DNA of 64,000 bases, taken from NCBI RefSeq assembly GCF_006547045.1, contig NZ_CP041242.1, positions 2,676,001 through 2,740,000 of the forward strand, given 5' to 3'. The notes under the pieces were generated by a model, which saw nothing but the letters and a program-made list of their open reading frames with translations, did no database searches and was not told the origin of the DNA. Of the stretch, positions 48,384 to 56,620 are shown piece by piece; the first letter of the stretch is position 1, and every line of letters begins with the position of its first letter. The translations under genes and the position numbers were made by a program. The DNA is from Lysobacter alkalisoli. Its GTDB lineage: Bacteria; Pseudomonadota; Gammaproteobacteria; Xanthomonadales; Xanthomonadaceae.

Positions 48384-49499
48384 ATGAAAACCGCCGTGTT
48401 CAGCCTCATCCTTGCCACCCTCGCTTTCACCACCAACATCCGTGCGCAGGACTGTCCGGATGTCGCGCCGTACGCACCAGCGCGCGAGATCATCGAGGAC
48501 CTCAACCACATCGTCGCGCCGAACGGGGTGCAGGAGGCCTATACAACCGACATCGGCGGCATCCCGCAATACATCAACGTGCGCGGACAGGACCGCGACA
48601 ACCCGGTGATCCTGTTCGTGCACGGCGGACCGGCATCGCCGGTCACGCCGAGCCTGTGGCAGTTCCAGCGCCCACTGGAGGAGTACTTCACCATCGTCAA
48701 TTGGGACCAGCGCGGCGCCGGAAAAACCTTCAACCTGATCGAGCCGGACCGCATCGCCGACACGATCGAGATCCCGCGCTACATCGACGACGCGATCGAG
48801 GTCGCCGAGCACATCCGCGAGCGGTACGGCCAGCGCAAGCTGATCCTGATGGGGCACAGCTGGGGCACCATCGTCGGCATGGGCGCGGCACTGAAGCGGC
48901 CGGACCTGTTCCATGCCTACGTCGGCATCGGCCAGGTCATCAACGTGCAGGAGAATGAGCGGATCAGCTTCGACTACGCGCTGGAGCAGGCGCGCGAGCA
49001 CGGCAACACCAAGGCAATCGAGGCACTGGAAGCGATTGCGCCCTACCCCGGCGACACCCCGCTGACCCGCGACCGCATCGTCACCGCACGGATATGGGCG
49101 CAGCACTACGGCGGCATGAGTGCGTTCCGCGACGAGACCAACCTCTATTTCTACCGCGCCGGCCGGCTGTCGCCGGACTACGAGGCCGCCGACGTCTGCG
49201 CGATCAACCGCGGCAACATGTTCACCCTCGGCCGCATCCTCGACGCCTTCCTGAAGGTCGATTACACCGGCGTGACCGAGTTCCCGATCCCGGTGGTGAT
49301 GTTGATGGGCCGCCACGACTACACCTCCCCGTCGCAACCGACCGCTGACTGGCTGGACCGGGTAAAGGCGCCGTACAAGCGCGGCATATGGTTCGAGCGC
49401 TCGGCGCACATGATGCCGTGGGAAGAACCGGGCAAGACCCTGGTCAGCCTGCTGGAGACAGTGCGGCCCATCGCGGTCGAAGGTGATGCGGAGCAGTGA
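48384..49499 (+). CDS. exported alpha/beta hydrolase, proline-iminopeptidase-like
   Basis: The 371-residue protein has a signal peptide (MKTAVFSLILATLAFTTNIR) and an S33-type hydrolase fold. The oxyanion loop is HGGPASP, NWDQRGAGKT follows, and the nucleophile elbow is GHSWGT with Ser at about residue 160. Likely acid (GRHDYTSP) and His (ERSAHMMPWEEP) positions are in the C-terminal part. Such enzymes cut N-terminal proline or hydrolyse esters; I cannot tell which. AGGA precedes the ATG by 7 bases. Confidence 0.87.
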   Translation: MKTAVFSLILATLAFTTNIRAQDCPDVAPYAPAREIIEDLNHIVAPNGVQEAYTTDIGGIPQYINVRGQDRDNPVILFVHGGPASPVTPSLWQFQRPLEEYFTIVNWDQRGAGKTFNLIEPDRIADTIEIPRYIDDAIEVAEHIRERYGQRKLILMGHSWGTIVGMGAALKRPDLFHAYVGIGQVINVQENERISFDYALEQAREHGNTKAIEALEAIAPYPGDTPLTRDRIVTARIWAQHYGGMSAFRDETNLYFYRAGRLSPDYEAADVCAINRGNMFTLGRILDAFLKVDYTGVTEFPIPVVMLMGRHDYTSPSQPTADWLDRVKAPYKRGIWFERSAHMMPWEEPGKTLVSLLETVRPIAVEGDAEQ

Positions 49500-49535
49500 G
49501 CCCCCTGCCACGCCGGATCGGTTAGGCTCGCCACC

Positions 49536-50054
49536 ATGACCGCCGCCACCGACTTCAAACCTCTGAACCTGTGCGTGTTGACGGTTTCCGACAGCCGCAC
49601 GCCCGACAACGACACTTCCGGCGACTACCTTGCCGGAGCATTGGCCGAAGCCGGCCACCACCTCGCCGGCCGCGCCCTGCTGCCGGACGACAAGTACCGA
49701 CTGCGCGCACAGGTCTCGCAGTGGATCGCCGACGATGGCGTCGACGGCATCCTGGTCACCGGCGGTACCGGCTTCACCGGCCGCGACTCGACCCCGGAAG
49801 CGCTGCTGCCGTTGCTGGACAAGCAGATGGACGGCTTCGGCGAACTGTTCCGCGCGATCAGCTTCGATGAAATCGGCACCTCGACCCTGCAGTCGCGGGC
49901 GTTCGCGGGGCTGGCCAACGGCACCTTCGTGTTCGCGCTGCCCGGCTCGACCTCGGCTTGCCTCACCGGCTGGGAAAAGATCATCCGCGCCCAGCTCGAT
50001 GCGCGCACCAGGCCGTGCAATCTCGCCAACCTGCGTCCGCGACTGAAGGAATGA
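49536..50054 (+). CDS. moaB: molybdenum cofactor biosynthesis protein B
   Basis: MoaB/MogA-type protein that binds molybdopterin. The 172-residue product contains NLCVLTVSDSRTPDNDTSGD near the N-terminus and the MPT-binding loop VTGGTGFTGRDSTPEA. It ends with FALPGSTSACLTGWEKII. Length fits MoaB. The other moa genes are not in this window. Confidence 0.93.
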   Translation: MTAATDFKPLNLCVLTVSDSRTPDNDTSGDYLAGALAEAGHHLAGRALLPDDKYRLRAQVSQWIADDGVDGILVTGGTGFTGRDSTPEALLPLLDKQMDGFGELFRAISFDEIGTSTLQSRAFAGLANGTFVFALPGSTSACLTGWEKIIRAQLDARTRPCNLANLRPRLKE

Positions 50055-50058
50055 CAGC

Positions 50059-50853
50059 ATGGGCCAGCCCGGGAGAAGCAAGCTGAAGAAGAAGGAATAC
50101 GAGAAGGCGGTCGAGTCGCTGCAGCTGGAGCTGGCCTCGGTCGTGCGCTGGCTTCAGCACACCGGCAAGCGCCTGCTGGTAATCCTGGAGGGCCGCGATA
50201 CCGCCGGCAAGGGGGGCGTGATCGGCGCGATCAGCGACCATCTCAACCCGCGCCAGTGCCACACCGTCGCCTTGCCGAAACCCAGCGAACGCGAAAGCAC
50301 GCAGTGGTACTTCCAGCGCTACGTACCGCACCTGCCGGCCGCAGGCGAGATCGTGCTGTTCGACCGCAGCTGGTACAACCGTGCCGGGGTGGAGAAGGTG
50401 ATGGGCTTCGCCACCGATGAACAGGTCAGGCTGTTCCTGAAGCAGGCACCCGTGTTCGAGAAAATGCTGGTCGATGACGGCATTCTGCTGTTCAAGTACT
50501 GGCTGTGCTGCGATCAGGAGAAGCAGGAAGAACGCTTCGGTGAACGGCTCGACGACCCGCTCAAGCGCTGGAAGCTGTCGCCGATCGATCTCAAGGCACG
50601 CGAGCGCTACGACGCCTACACGCAGGCACGCGAGGCGATGCTCGAGGCCACCCACACAAAACACGCGCCGTGGGCCCTGGTCGACTTCAACGACCAGAAG
50701 CGCGGTCGGCTGACCCTGATCCGCGACCTGCTCGACCGCCTGCCCGACCGCGAGGTACCCATGTCGGAAATCGAGTACCCGCCACTGGAGCGTGAACCGC
50801 TGAAGGAGCGGTACGGTGTATTGAAGCCGCTGGAGGATTACGGCACGGAATGA
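50059..50853 (+). CDS. ppk2: polyphosphate kinase 2 family protein
   Basis: PPK2 enzymes transfer phosphate between polyphosphate and nucleotides. The 264-residue product has the Walker A loop EGRDTAGKGGVIGAI (about residue 48), Walker B VLFDRSWYNRAGVEKVMGF and the lid region near SPIDLKARERYDAYTQARE. Single-domain length fits class I PPK2. It starts 4 bases after the moaB stop, so co-expression is likely. Confidence 0.94.
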   Translation: MGQPGRSKLKKKEYEKAVESLQLELASVVRWLQHTGKRLLVILEGRDTAGKGGVIGAISDHLNPRQCHTVALPKPSERESTQWYFQRYVPHLPAAGEIVLFDRSWYNRAGVEKVMGFATDEQVRLFLKQAPVFEKMLVDDGILLFKYWLCCDQEKQEERFGERLDDPLKRWKLSPIDLKARERYDAYTQAREAMLEATHTKHAPWALVDFNDQKRGRLTLIRDLLDRLPDREVPMSEIEYPPLEREPLKERYGVLKPLEDYGTE

Positions 50854-50918
50854 TGCCCCGCCATCATCGCGCACGGGGGGGGTGGCGGACACCCGGATGG
50901 CCTGTTGCGGGCCCCGGC

Positions 50919-50944
50919 GTAACTTTTCCAGCCCTCCGCCCGAA
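50919..50944 (+). promoter_or_regulatory. ECF-type promoter upstream of the sigma factor gene (probable autoregulation)
   Basis: GTAACT at 50919-50924 and CGAA at 50941-50944 are 16 bases apart. This matches the GTAAC-N16-CGAA signature I recall for SigF of Caulobacter, whose anti-sigma factor is NrsF. The -10 ends 11 bases before the annotated ATG, so the mRNA would be almost leaderless from that start. Confidence 0.6.
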
Positions 50945-50955
50945 ATGGCGTCATC

Positions 50956-51621
50956 ATGGGCAACATCGTTCCCTTCCGGACATCTTCACCCGCGATGTCC
51001 CCTGAATCGCCTCCGGCCGACCCGCCTGCGCGGGACGGCGACAGCAGCCATGCCGACGCCGAGCCGTGGGAGCGGCTGATGGCACGCGCGCAGGATGGCG
51101 ACCGGGTCGCGTACCACTCGTTGCTGCAATCGATCACGCCATACGTGCGGGCGATCGCCCGGCGCCATCTCGGCCCCGGCGAGGATACCGAGGATGCGGT
51201 GCAGGAGATCCTGCTGGTCGTGCACGGCATCCGCCACACCTATGAGCGCGGGCGGCCGTTCAAGCCATGGCTGGGCACCATCGCCAGCCGTCGCTGCATC
51301 GACCTGCTGCGCAAGCGTTCGTACCGTACCCGGCACGAATTCAACGCTTCCGACGCACTGCCGGAACCTGCCGACATCGGTATCGACGATCCGCTCGACG
51401 AAGCCGCGCGGGAACAATCGGCCCAGACCATACGCGAGGCTGTCGACGCACTGCCCGAGCGCCAGCGTGAAGCGGTGCGGCTGCTGCGGCTGAAGGAACT
51501 TTCGCTTGCCGAGGCCGCCGCCGACAGCCATCAGAGCCGCGGCGCGCTCAAGGTCGCGTACCACCGCGCGCTGAAATCGCTGCGACGGGCGATGGGCCAA
51601 CCGGATAGCCGCCATGACTGA
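50956..51621 (+). CDS. RNA polymerase ECF-type sigma factor
   Basis: The 221-residue protein has sigma region 2 (AYHSLLQSITPYVRAIARRH, TEDAVQEILLVVHGIR, WLGTIASRRCIDLLRK) and region 4 (LPERQREAVRLLRLKELSLA, SRGALKVAYHRALKSLRRAM). The Pro-rich first about 38 residues may not be part of the fold. Another ATG at 50995 could be the real start. It overlaps the NrsF-like membrane gene by 8 bases, which argues they form a sigma/anti-sigma pair. Confidence 0.93.
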   Translation: MGNIVPFRTSSPAMSPESPPADPPARDGDSSHADAEPWERLMARAQDGDRVAYHSLLQSITPYVRAIARRHLGPGEDTEDAVQEILLVVHGIRHTYERGRPFKPWLGTIASRRCIDLLRKRSYRTRHEFNASDALPEPADIGIDDPLDEAAREQSAQTIREAVDALPERQREAVRLLRLKELSLAEAAADSHQSRGALKVAYHRALKSLRRAMGQPDSRHD

Positions 51622-52267
51622 CACCCACCGTCTCATCGATCATCTTGCCTCGCGTGGCAACCGCGTACGCCCACTGGCCCCGCCCCTGCGACGGACACTG
51701 TTGTGGCTGCTGCTGGCCGGACTGGTGCTGGCCATCGTCGTCGCCATCAGCGGCCTGAATCCGAGCGCGCTGCAGGCTCCATTCGCGCGGCTGGAATGGC
51801 TGGCCAGCCTGCTGGTCGGCGTGCTCGCGGCCTACGCGACCTTCCAGGTGAGCGTGCCTGGCCGCTCACCGCGCTGGGCCTGGCTGCCGCTGCCTGCGCT
51901 GGCACTGTGGCTGGCCGGGATCGGCTGGGGCTGTCTGCAGGAAGCGGCGCAACTGGGCCCCGCCGCCCTGGTCATGCACGCCACCAGCGCCGAGTGCGCA
52001 CGGGCGATTGCGATGGTCAGCATTCCGCTGGTGCTGGTGATGTTGCTGCTGGTACGCCATGCGGGCGCGGTGCGACCGGTCACGACCGCGCTGCTGGCCA
52101 CGCTCAGCACCGCCGCGCTGGCCTCGGCCGGGGTCGGGCTGATCCACGAAGGCGAGACCATGCTGATGGTGCTGCTGTTCCACTTCGGCATGGTGGCGGT
52201 GCTGTGCGGGCTCAGCCTGCTGCTTGGGCGGCGGCTGTTCGCATGGATCGGATACGCATCGCGGTGA
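51614..52267 (+). CDS. NrsF/DUF1109-family membrane anti-sigma factor
   Basis: The 217-residue protein has six hydrophobic helices (about 28-48, 60-78, 93-113, 137-150, 160-180, 187-207). It has cysteines in GWGCLQE, SAECARAI and AVLCGLS. The fold and the operon with an ECF sigma factor match NrsF, which holds its sigma factor at the inner membrane and responds through cysteines. The stimulus here is unknown. Eight-base overlap with the sigma gene. Confidence 0.85.
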   Translation: MTDTHRLIDHLASRGNRVRPLAPPLRRTLLWLLLAGLVLAIVVAISGLNPSALQAPFARLEWLASLLVGVLAAYATFQVSVPGRSPRWAWLPLPALALWLAGIGWGCLQEAAQLGPAALVMHATSAECARAIAMVSIPLVLVMLLLVRHAGAVRPVTTALLATLSTAALASAGVGLIHEGETMLMVLLFHFGMVAVLCGLSLLLGRRLFAWIGYASR

Positions 52268-52282
52268 AGACCTCCTAGCACT

Positions 52283-52298
52283 CAGGCCGGGAGGCCTG
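52283..52298. terminator. hairpin between convergent anti-sigma and acylphosphatase genes
   Basis: CAGGCC-GGGA-GGCCTG forms a 6-bp stem in the 61-base gap between convergent genes. No T-run on either side; probable weak bidirectional terminator. Confidence 0.35.
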
Positions 52299-52328
52299 CG
52301 CTGGAGCCTCGCTGAAGACGGTCCAGGC

Positions 52329-52598
52329 TCAACCGATGGTGAAACCCGGGCCTGCACCCTGCTCATCGGCAGGCTCGCGTTGGACCGACGTCACCCGGGC
52401 CAACGGCGGGCCGTGCCGCAGCCACGTCTCCAGGGCGTCGATCGCATCGGCCTCACCGACCGCCAGCACCTCGACCCGGCCATCGTCGAGATTGCGTGCA
52501 TGGCCGCTCAGGCCCAGTGCCCCGGCCTGCTCGCGGGTGGAGGCACGGAACCAGACGCCCTGTACCTTGCCCTCGACCCGGAAACGCGCCGCTGCCAT
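52329..52598 (-). CDS. acyP: acylphosphatase
   Basis: Small enzyme that hydrolyses acyl phosphates. The 89-residue product begins [20 protein letters not shown] with the catalytic Arg in VQGVWFR. The catalytic Asn is in [12 protein letters not shown] at about residue 36. Length is normal. The frame is open upstream into the neighbouring gene, but the ATG at 52598 matches the fold. It starts 5 bases after the TlpA-like gene. Confidence 0.95.
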   Translation of the reverse strand: MAAARFRVEGKVQGVWFRASTREQAGALGLSGHARNLDDGRVEVLAVGEADAIDALETWLRHGPPLARVTSVQREPADEQGAGPGFTIG

Positions 52599-52603
52599 GA
52601 CGT

Positions 52604-53206
52604 CTATCCCTGCGGCCCGACCCCGGCGGTCTCGCCGGCACGGGCAATCGCCGCTTCGATGTCGCGTGCGGTGACGGGCCCAAGGAAACGCTCGGCGACA
52701 CGACCGTCCGGGGCGATCAGGTAGGTCATCGGCAGCCCCCGAGGAGTCTCGAAATCCGCCGGAGGATCGTAGGTGTCGATGATCGCGATCGGATACACGA
52801 CCGGGTGCTTCTCGAGGAAGCTGCGCATCTCGCCGACCTCGATCTCCTCGTAGGCCAGGCCGATGACCTCGATGTGCTCGCGCATCGCGTCGAGCGCGGA
52901 CAGTTCCGGCATCTCCTTCAGGCAGGGCTTGCACCAGGTCGCCCAAAAATTCACCACTACCCAACGACCGCGATGATCGGCCAGGTCGTAGGGCTGGCCT
53001 TCGACCGTGGTGACCCTGAGCCTGGGTCGCTCCGGATCACCGGCAGGCTCCGTCCGCTCCGCGGTCTCGTCGACGGTCGCCGCCGCCGTCGGCTCATCCA
53101 CATCGGCCGGCGCAACCTGTTCGCGCTTGCAGGCCGCCAGTGCGCACAGCAACAGGGCTGTCAGCAGGGCCGTCCCGAGCGGTCCTCGTAACGGGCGATC
53201 GAACAT
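52604..53206 (-). CDS. TlpA-like thioredoxin-fold lipoprotein
   Basis: The 200-residue protein has a lipoprotein signal peptide with lipobox ALAAC (Cys27) and a disordered Ala/Glu-rich linker. The thioredoxin fold has the active site [14 protein letters not shown] (WCKPC). It should act as a periplasmic thiol oxidoreductase, for instance in cytochrome maturation or disulfide reduction. GGAGGA is 8 bases before the ATG. It follows the YihY gene by 4 bases. Confidence 0.92.
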   Translation of the reverse strand: MFDRPLRGPLGTALLTALLLCALAACKREQVAPADVDEPTAAATVDETAERTEPAGDPERPRLRVTTVEGQPYDLADHRGRWVVVNFWATWCKPCLKEMPELSALDAMREHIEVIGLAYEEIEVGEMRSFLEKHPVVYPIAIIDTYDPPADFETPRGLPMTYLIAPDGRVAERFLGPVTARDIEAAIARAGETAGVGPQG

Positions 53207-53210
53207 CGGA

Positions 53211-55535
<2,325 letters not shown>

Positions 55536-55540
55536 GCCCG

Positions 55541-55546
55541 TATAAT
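55541..55546 (+). promoter_or_regulatory. TATAAT -10 element upstream of the asparaginase-domain gene
   Basis: A perfect TATAAT lies 30 bases before the ATG at 55576. No convincing -35 hexamer is at 16-18 bases, so promoter strength is uncertain. Confidence 0.4.
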
Positions 55547-55575
55547 CCGCGCACGCTCCCAACACACGCATTCCG

Positions 55576-56061
55576 ATGGACCAGCTCTGCATCGTCACCA
55601 CCGGCGGCACGATCGACAAGATCTACTTCGACGACAAGTCGGACTACCAGATCGGCGAACCGCAGATCGGCGGCATCCTGCATGAGCTGGGTGTCGCCTT
55701 CCGCTTCAATGTGATCCCGATCCTGCGCAAGGACTCGCTGCACATCAGCGACGACGACCGCGAGCTGATCCGCGCCACCATCGCCGCGCAACCCGCCCGA
55801 CACGTACTGGTCACCCACGGTACCGACACCATGGTCGCCACCGCGCAGGTGCTTTCCTCGTTGACCGACAAGACCATCGTGCTGACCGGCGCCTTGAGCC
55901 CCGCCCGCTTCCGTGGTTCCGATGCCGAATTCAATGTTGGCTGTGCGGTCGGCGCGGTGCAGTCGCTGCCGCCGGGTGTCTACATCGCCATGAACGGCCG
56001 GATATGGGACCCCACCAAGGTCCGCAAGAACGTCGAGGCCAATCGCTTCGAGGCGGTCTGA
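55576..56061 (+). CDS. asparaginase-domain protein, N-terminal half only
   Basis: The 161-residue protein matches the N-terminal domain of bacterial L-asparaginases. It has the first catalytic Thr in IVTTGGTIDK (residue ~10), VLVTHGTDTM with the second Thr-Asp pair, and LTGALSPARFRGSDAEFN. Full enzymes have about 330 residues with a second domain, absent here. Related Xanthomonadaceae carry such short forms. It may work as an oligomer on another substrate; asparaginase activity is not assured. Confidence 0.85.
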   Translation: MDQLCIVTTGGTIDKIYFDDKSDYQIGEPQIGGILHELGVAFRFNVIPILRKDSLHISDDDRELIRATIAAQPARHVLVTHGTDTMVATAQVLSSLTDKTIVLTGALSPARFRGSDAEFNVGCAVGAVQSLPPGVYIAMNGRIWDPTKVRKNVEANRFEAV

Positions 56062-56118
56062 GACCGGATCGTTTTTCCGAACGGCCGGGATGGCAGATGC
56101 GAACCAACGGTCGCGCAT

Positions 56119-56150
56119 AAAAAAGCTTCTTCGCCCAATCGAGGAGAAGC
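56119..56150 (-). terminator. T-tailed hairpin on the minus strand with no obvious upstream gene
   Basis: On the minus strand GCTTCT and AGAAGC (56145-56150 and 56125-56130) pair, extended by CGA/TCG with a bulge, and are followed by TTTTTTA. This is a good Rho-independent terminator. The nearest minus-strand gene ends at 56621 and has its own terminator, so this one may end a short RNA made from 56150-56560 or be part of the repeat. Confidence 0.55.
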
Positions 56151-56174
56151 GCCGGGTCTGTTGGATGACCGTGG

Positions 56175-56273
56175 CGCCGGGGGCGAAGGCCCTTGGATGC
56201 GAATGTCCCCCGGCACCGGCCAAAGCCGGCGCCTCCTCCTTGATTTCGCACCCAAGGGCCTTCGCCCCCGGCG
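56175..56273. repeat. nested palindromic repeat, element 1
   Basis: Perfect 22-base outer arms (56175-56196 and 56252-56273) enclose shorter arms GCGAA/TTCGC (56199-56203 and 56245-56249). The core reads GCGAATGTCCCCCGGC, then a small stem-loop, then GCCTCCTCCTTGATTTCGC. The same core occurs inverted in element 2, but the outer arms there are different. Confidence 0.8.
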
Positions 56274-56292
56274 TTCGGACATGACTGGTGGT

Positions 56293-56312
56293 CCTGGAAG
56301 CACACTTCCAGG
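56293..56312. repeat. small perfect hairpin between the two nested palindromes
   Basis: CCTGGAAG-CACA-CTTCCAGG is a perfect 8-bp stem with a 4-base loop, located between elements 1 and 2. Confidence 0.5.
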
Positions 56313-56358
56313 AAAGGCCGGCTTCGCGTTCCAGCGTGACCGCGCGATCCGACGTGGC

Positions 56359-56440
56359 CTGCCGGCCTTGACGGCGAAATCAAGGAGGAGGCCGCCGCCA
56401 CGGGCGGCGGCCGGGGGACATTCGCCGTCAAGGCCGGCAG
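56359..56440. repeat. nested palindromic repeat, element 2 (inverted core)
   Basis: Perfect 20-base outer arms (56359-56378 and 56421-56440), with partial pairing for another 13 bases outward, enclose the core of element 1 in reverse orientation. GCGAAATCAAGGAGGAGGC is at 56374-56392 and GCCGGGGGACATTCGC at 56410-56425. The inner loop differs and itself pairs (CCGCC/GGCGG). Confidence 0.8.
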
Positions 56441-56568
56441 GTCGCGTCGGGACAGCCAGGTAGCGGCGAGAAGTAGCGGCGAGAACCGGCGATCGAACGC
56501 AAGTGGCAGCATCCACACCTTCGCTGAAGACGCACTCCCCCTCACTTGGGAGATGAACCACAAAAAAT

Positions 56569-56590
56569 GACCCCGGCCGAAGCCGGGGTC
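56569..56590 (-). terminator. Rho-independent terminator of the PPC/P-domain gene
   Basis: GACCCCGGC and GCCGGGGTC (56569-56577 and 56582-56590) pair around CGAA; on the minus strand the hairpin is followed by ATTTTTTG. It lies 31 bases after the stop at 56621. Confidence 0.9.
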
Positions 56591-56620
56591 CGGGTCCACC
56601 AATGACGGTGGAGAGAGACT

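Larger units (their letters stand above)
56062..56620. other. gene-free interval with nested palindromic repeats
   Basis: These 559 bases between the asparaginase-domain gene and the PPC/P-domain gene contain no convincing coding sequence. They hold, left to right, a T-tailed hairpin (56119-56150), a long palindrome (56175-56273), a small hairpin (56293-56312), a second long palindrome (56359-56440) and a terminator (56569-56590). Details are given in the separate entries. Confidence 0.7.

Noticed and set aside
56090-56463. Short plus-strand open frames through the palindromic repeats
   Set aside because: They are arginine/proline-rich readings of inverted repeats with no start context or domain; the DNA is better explained as repeats.
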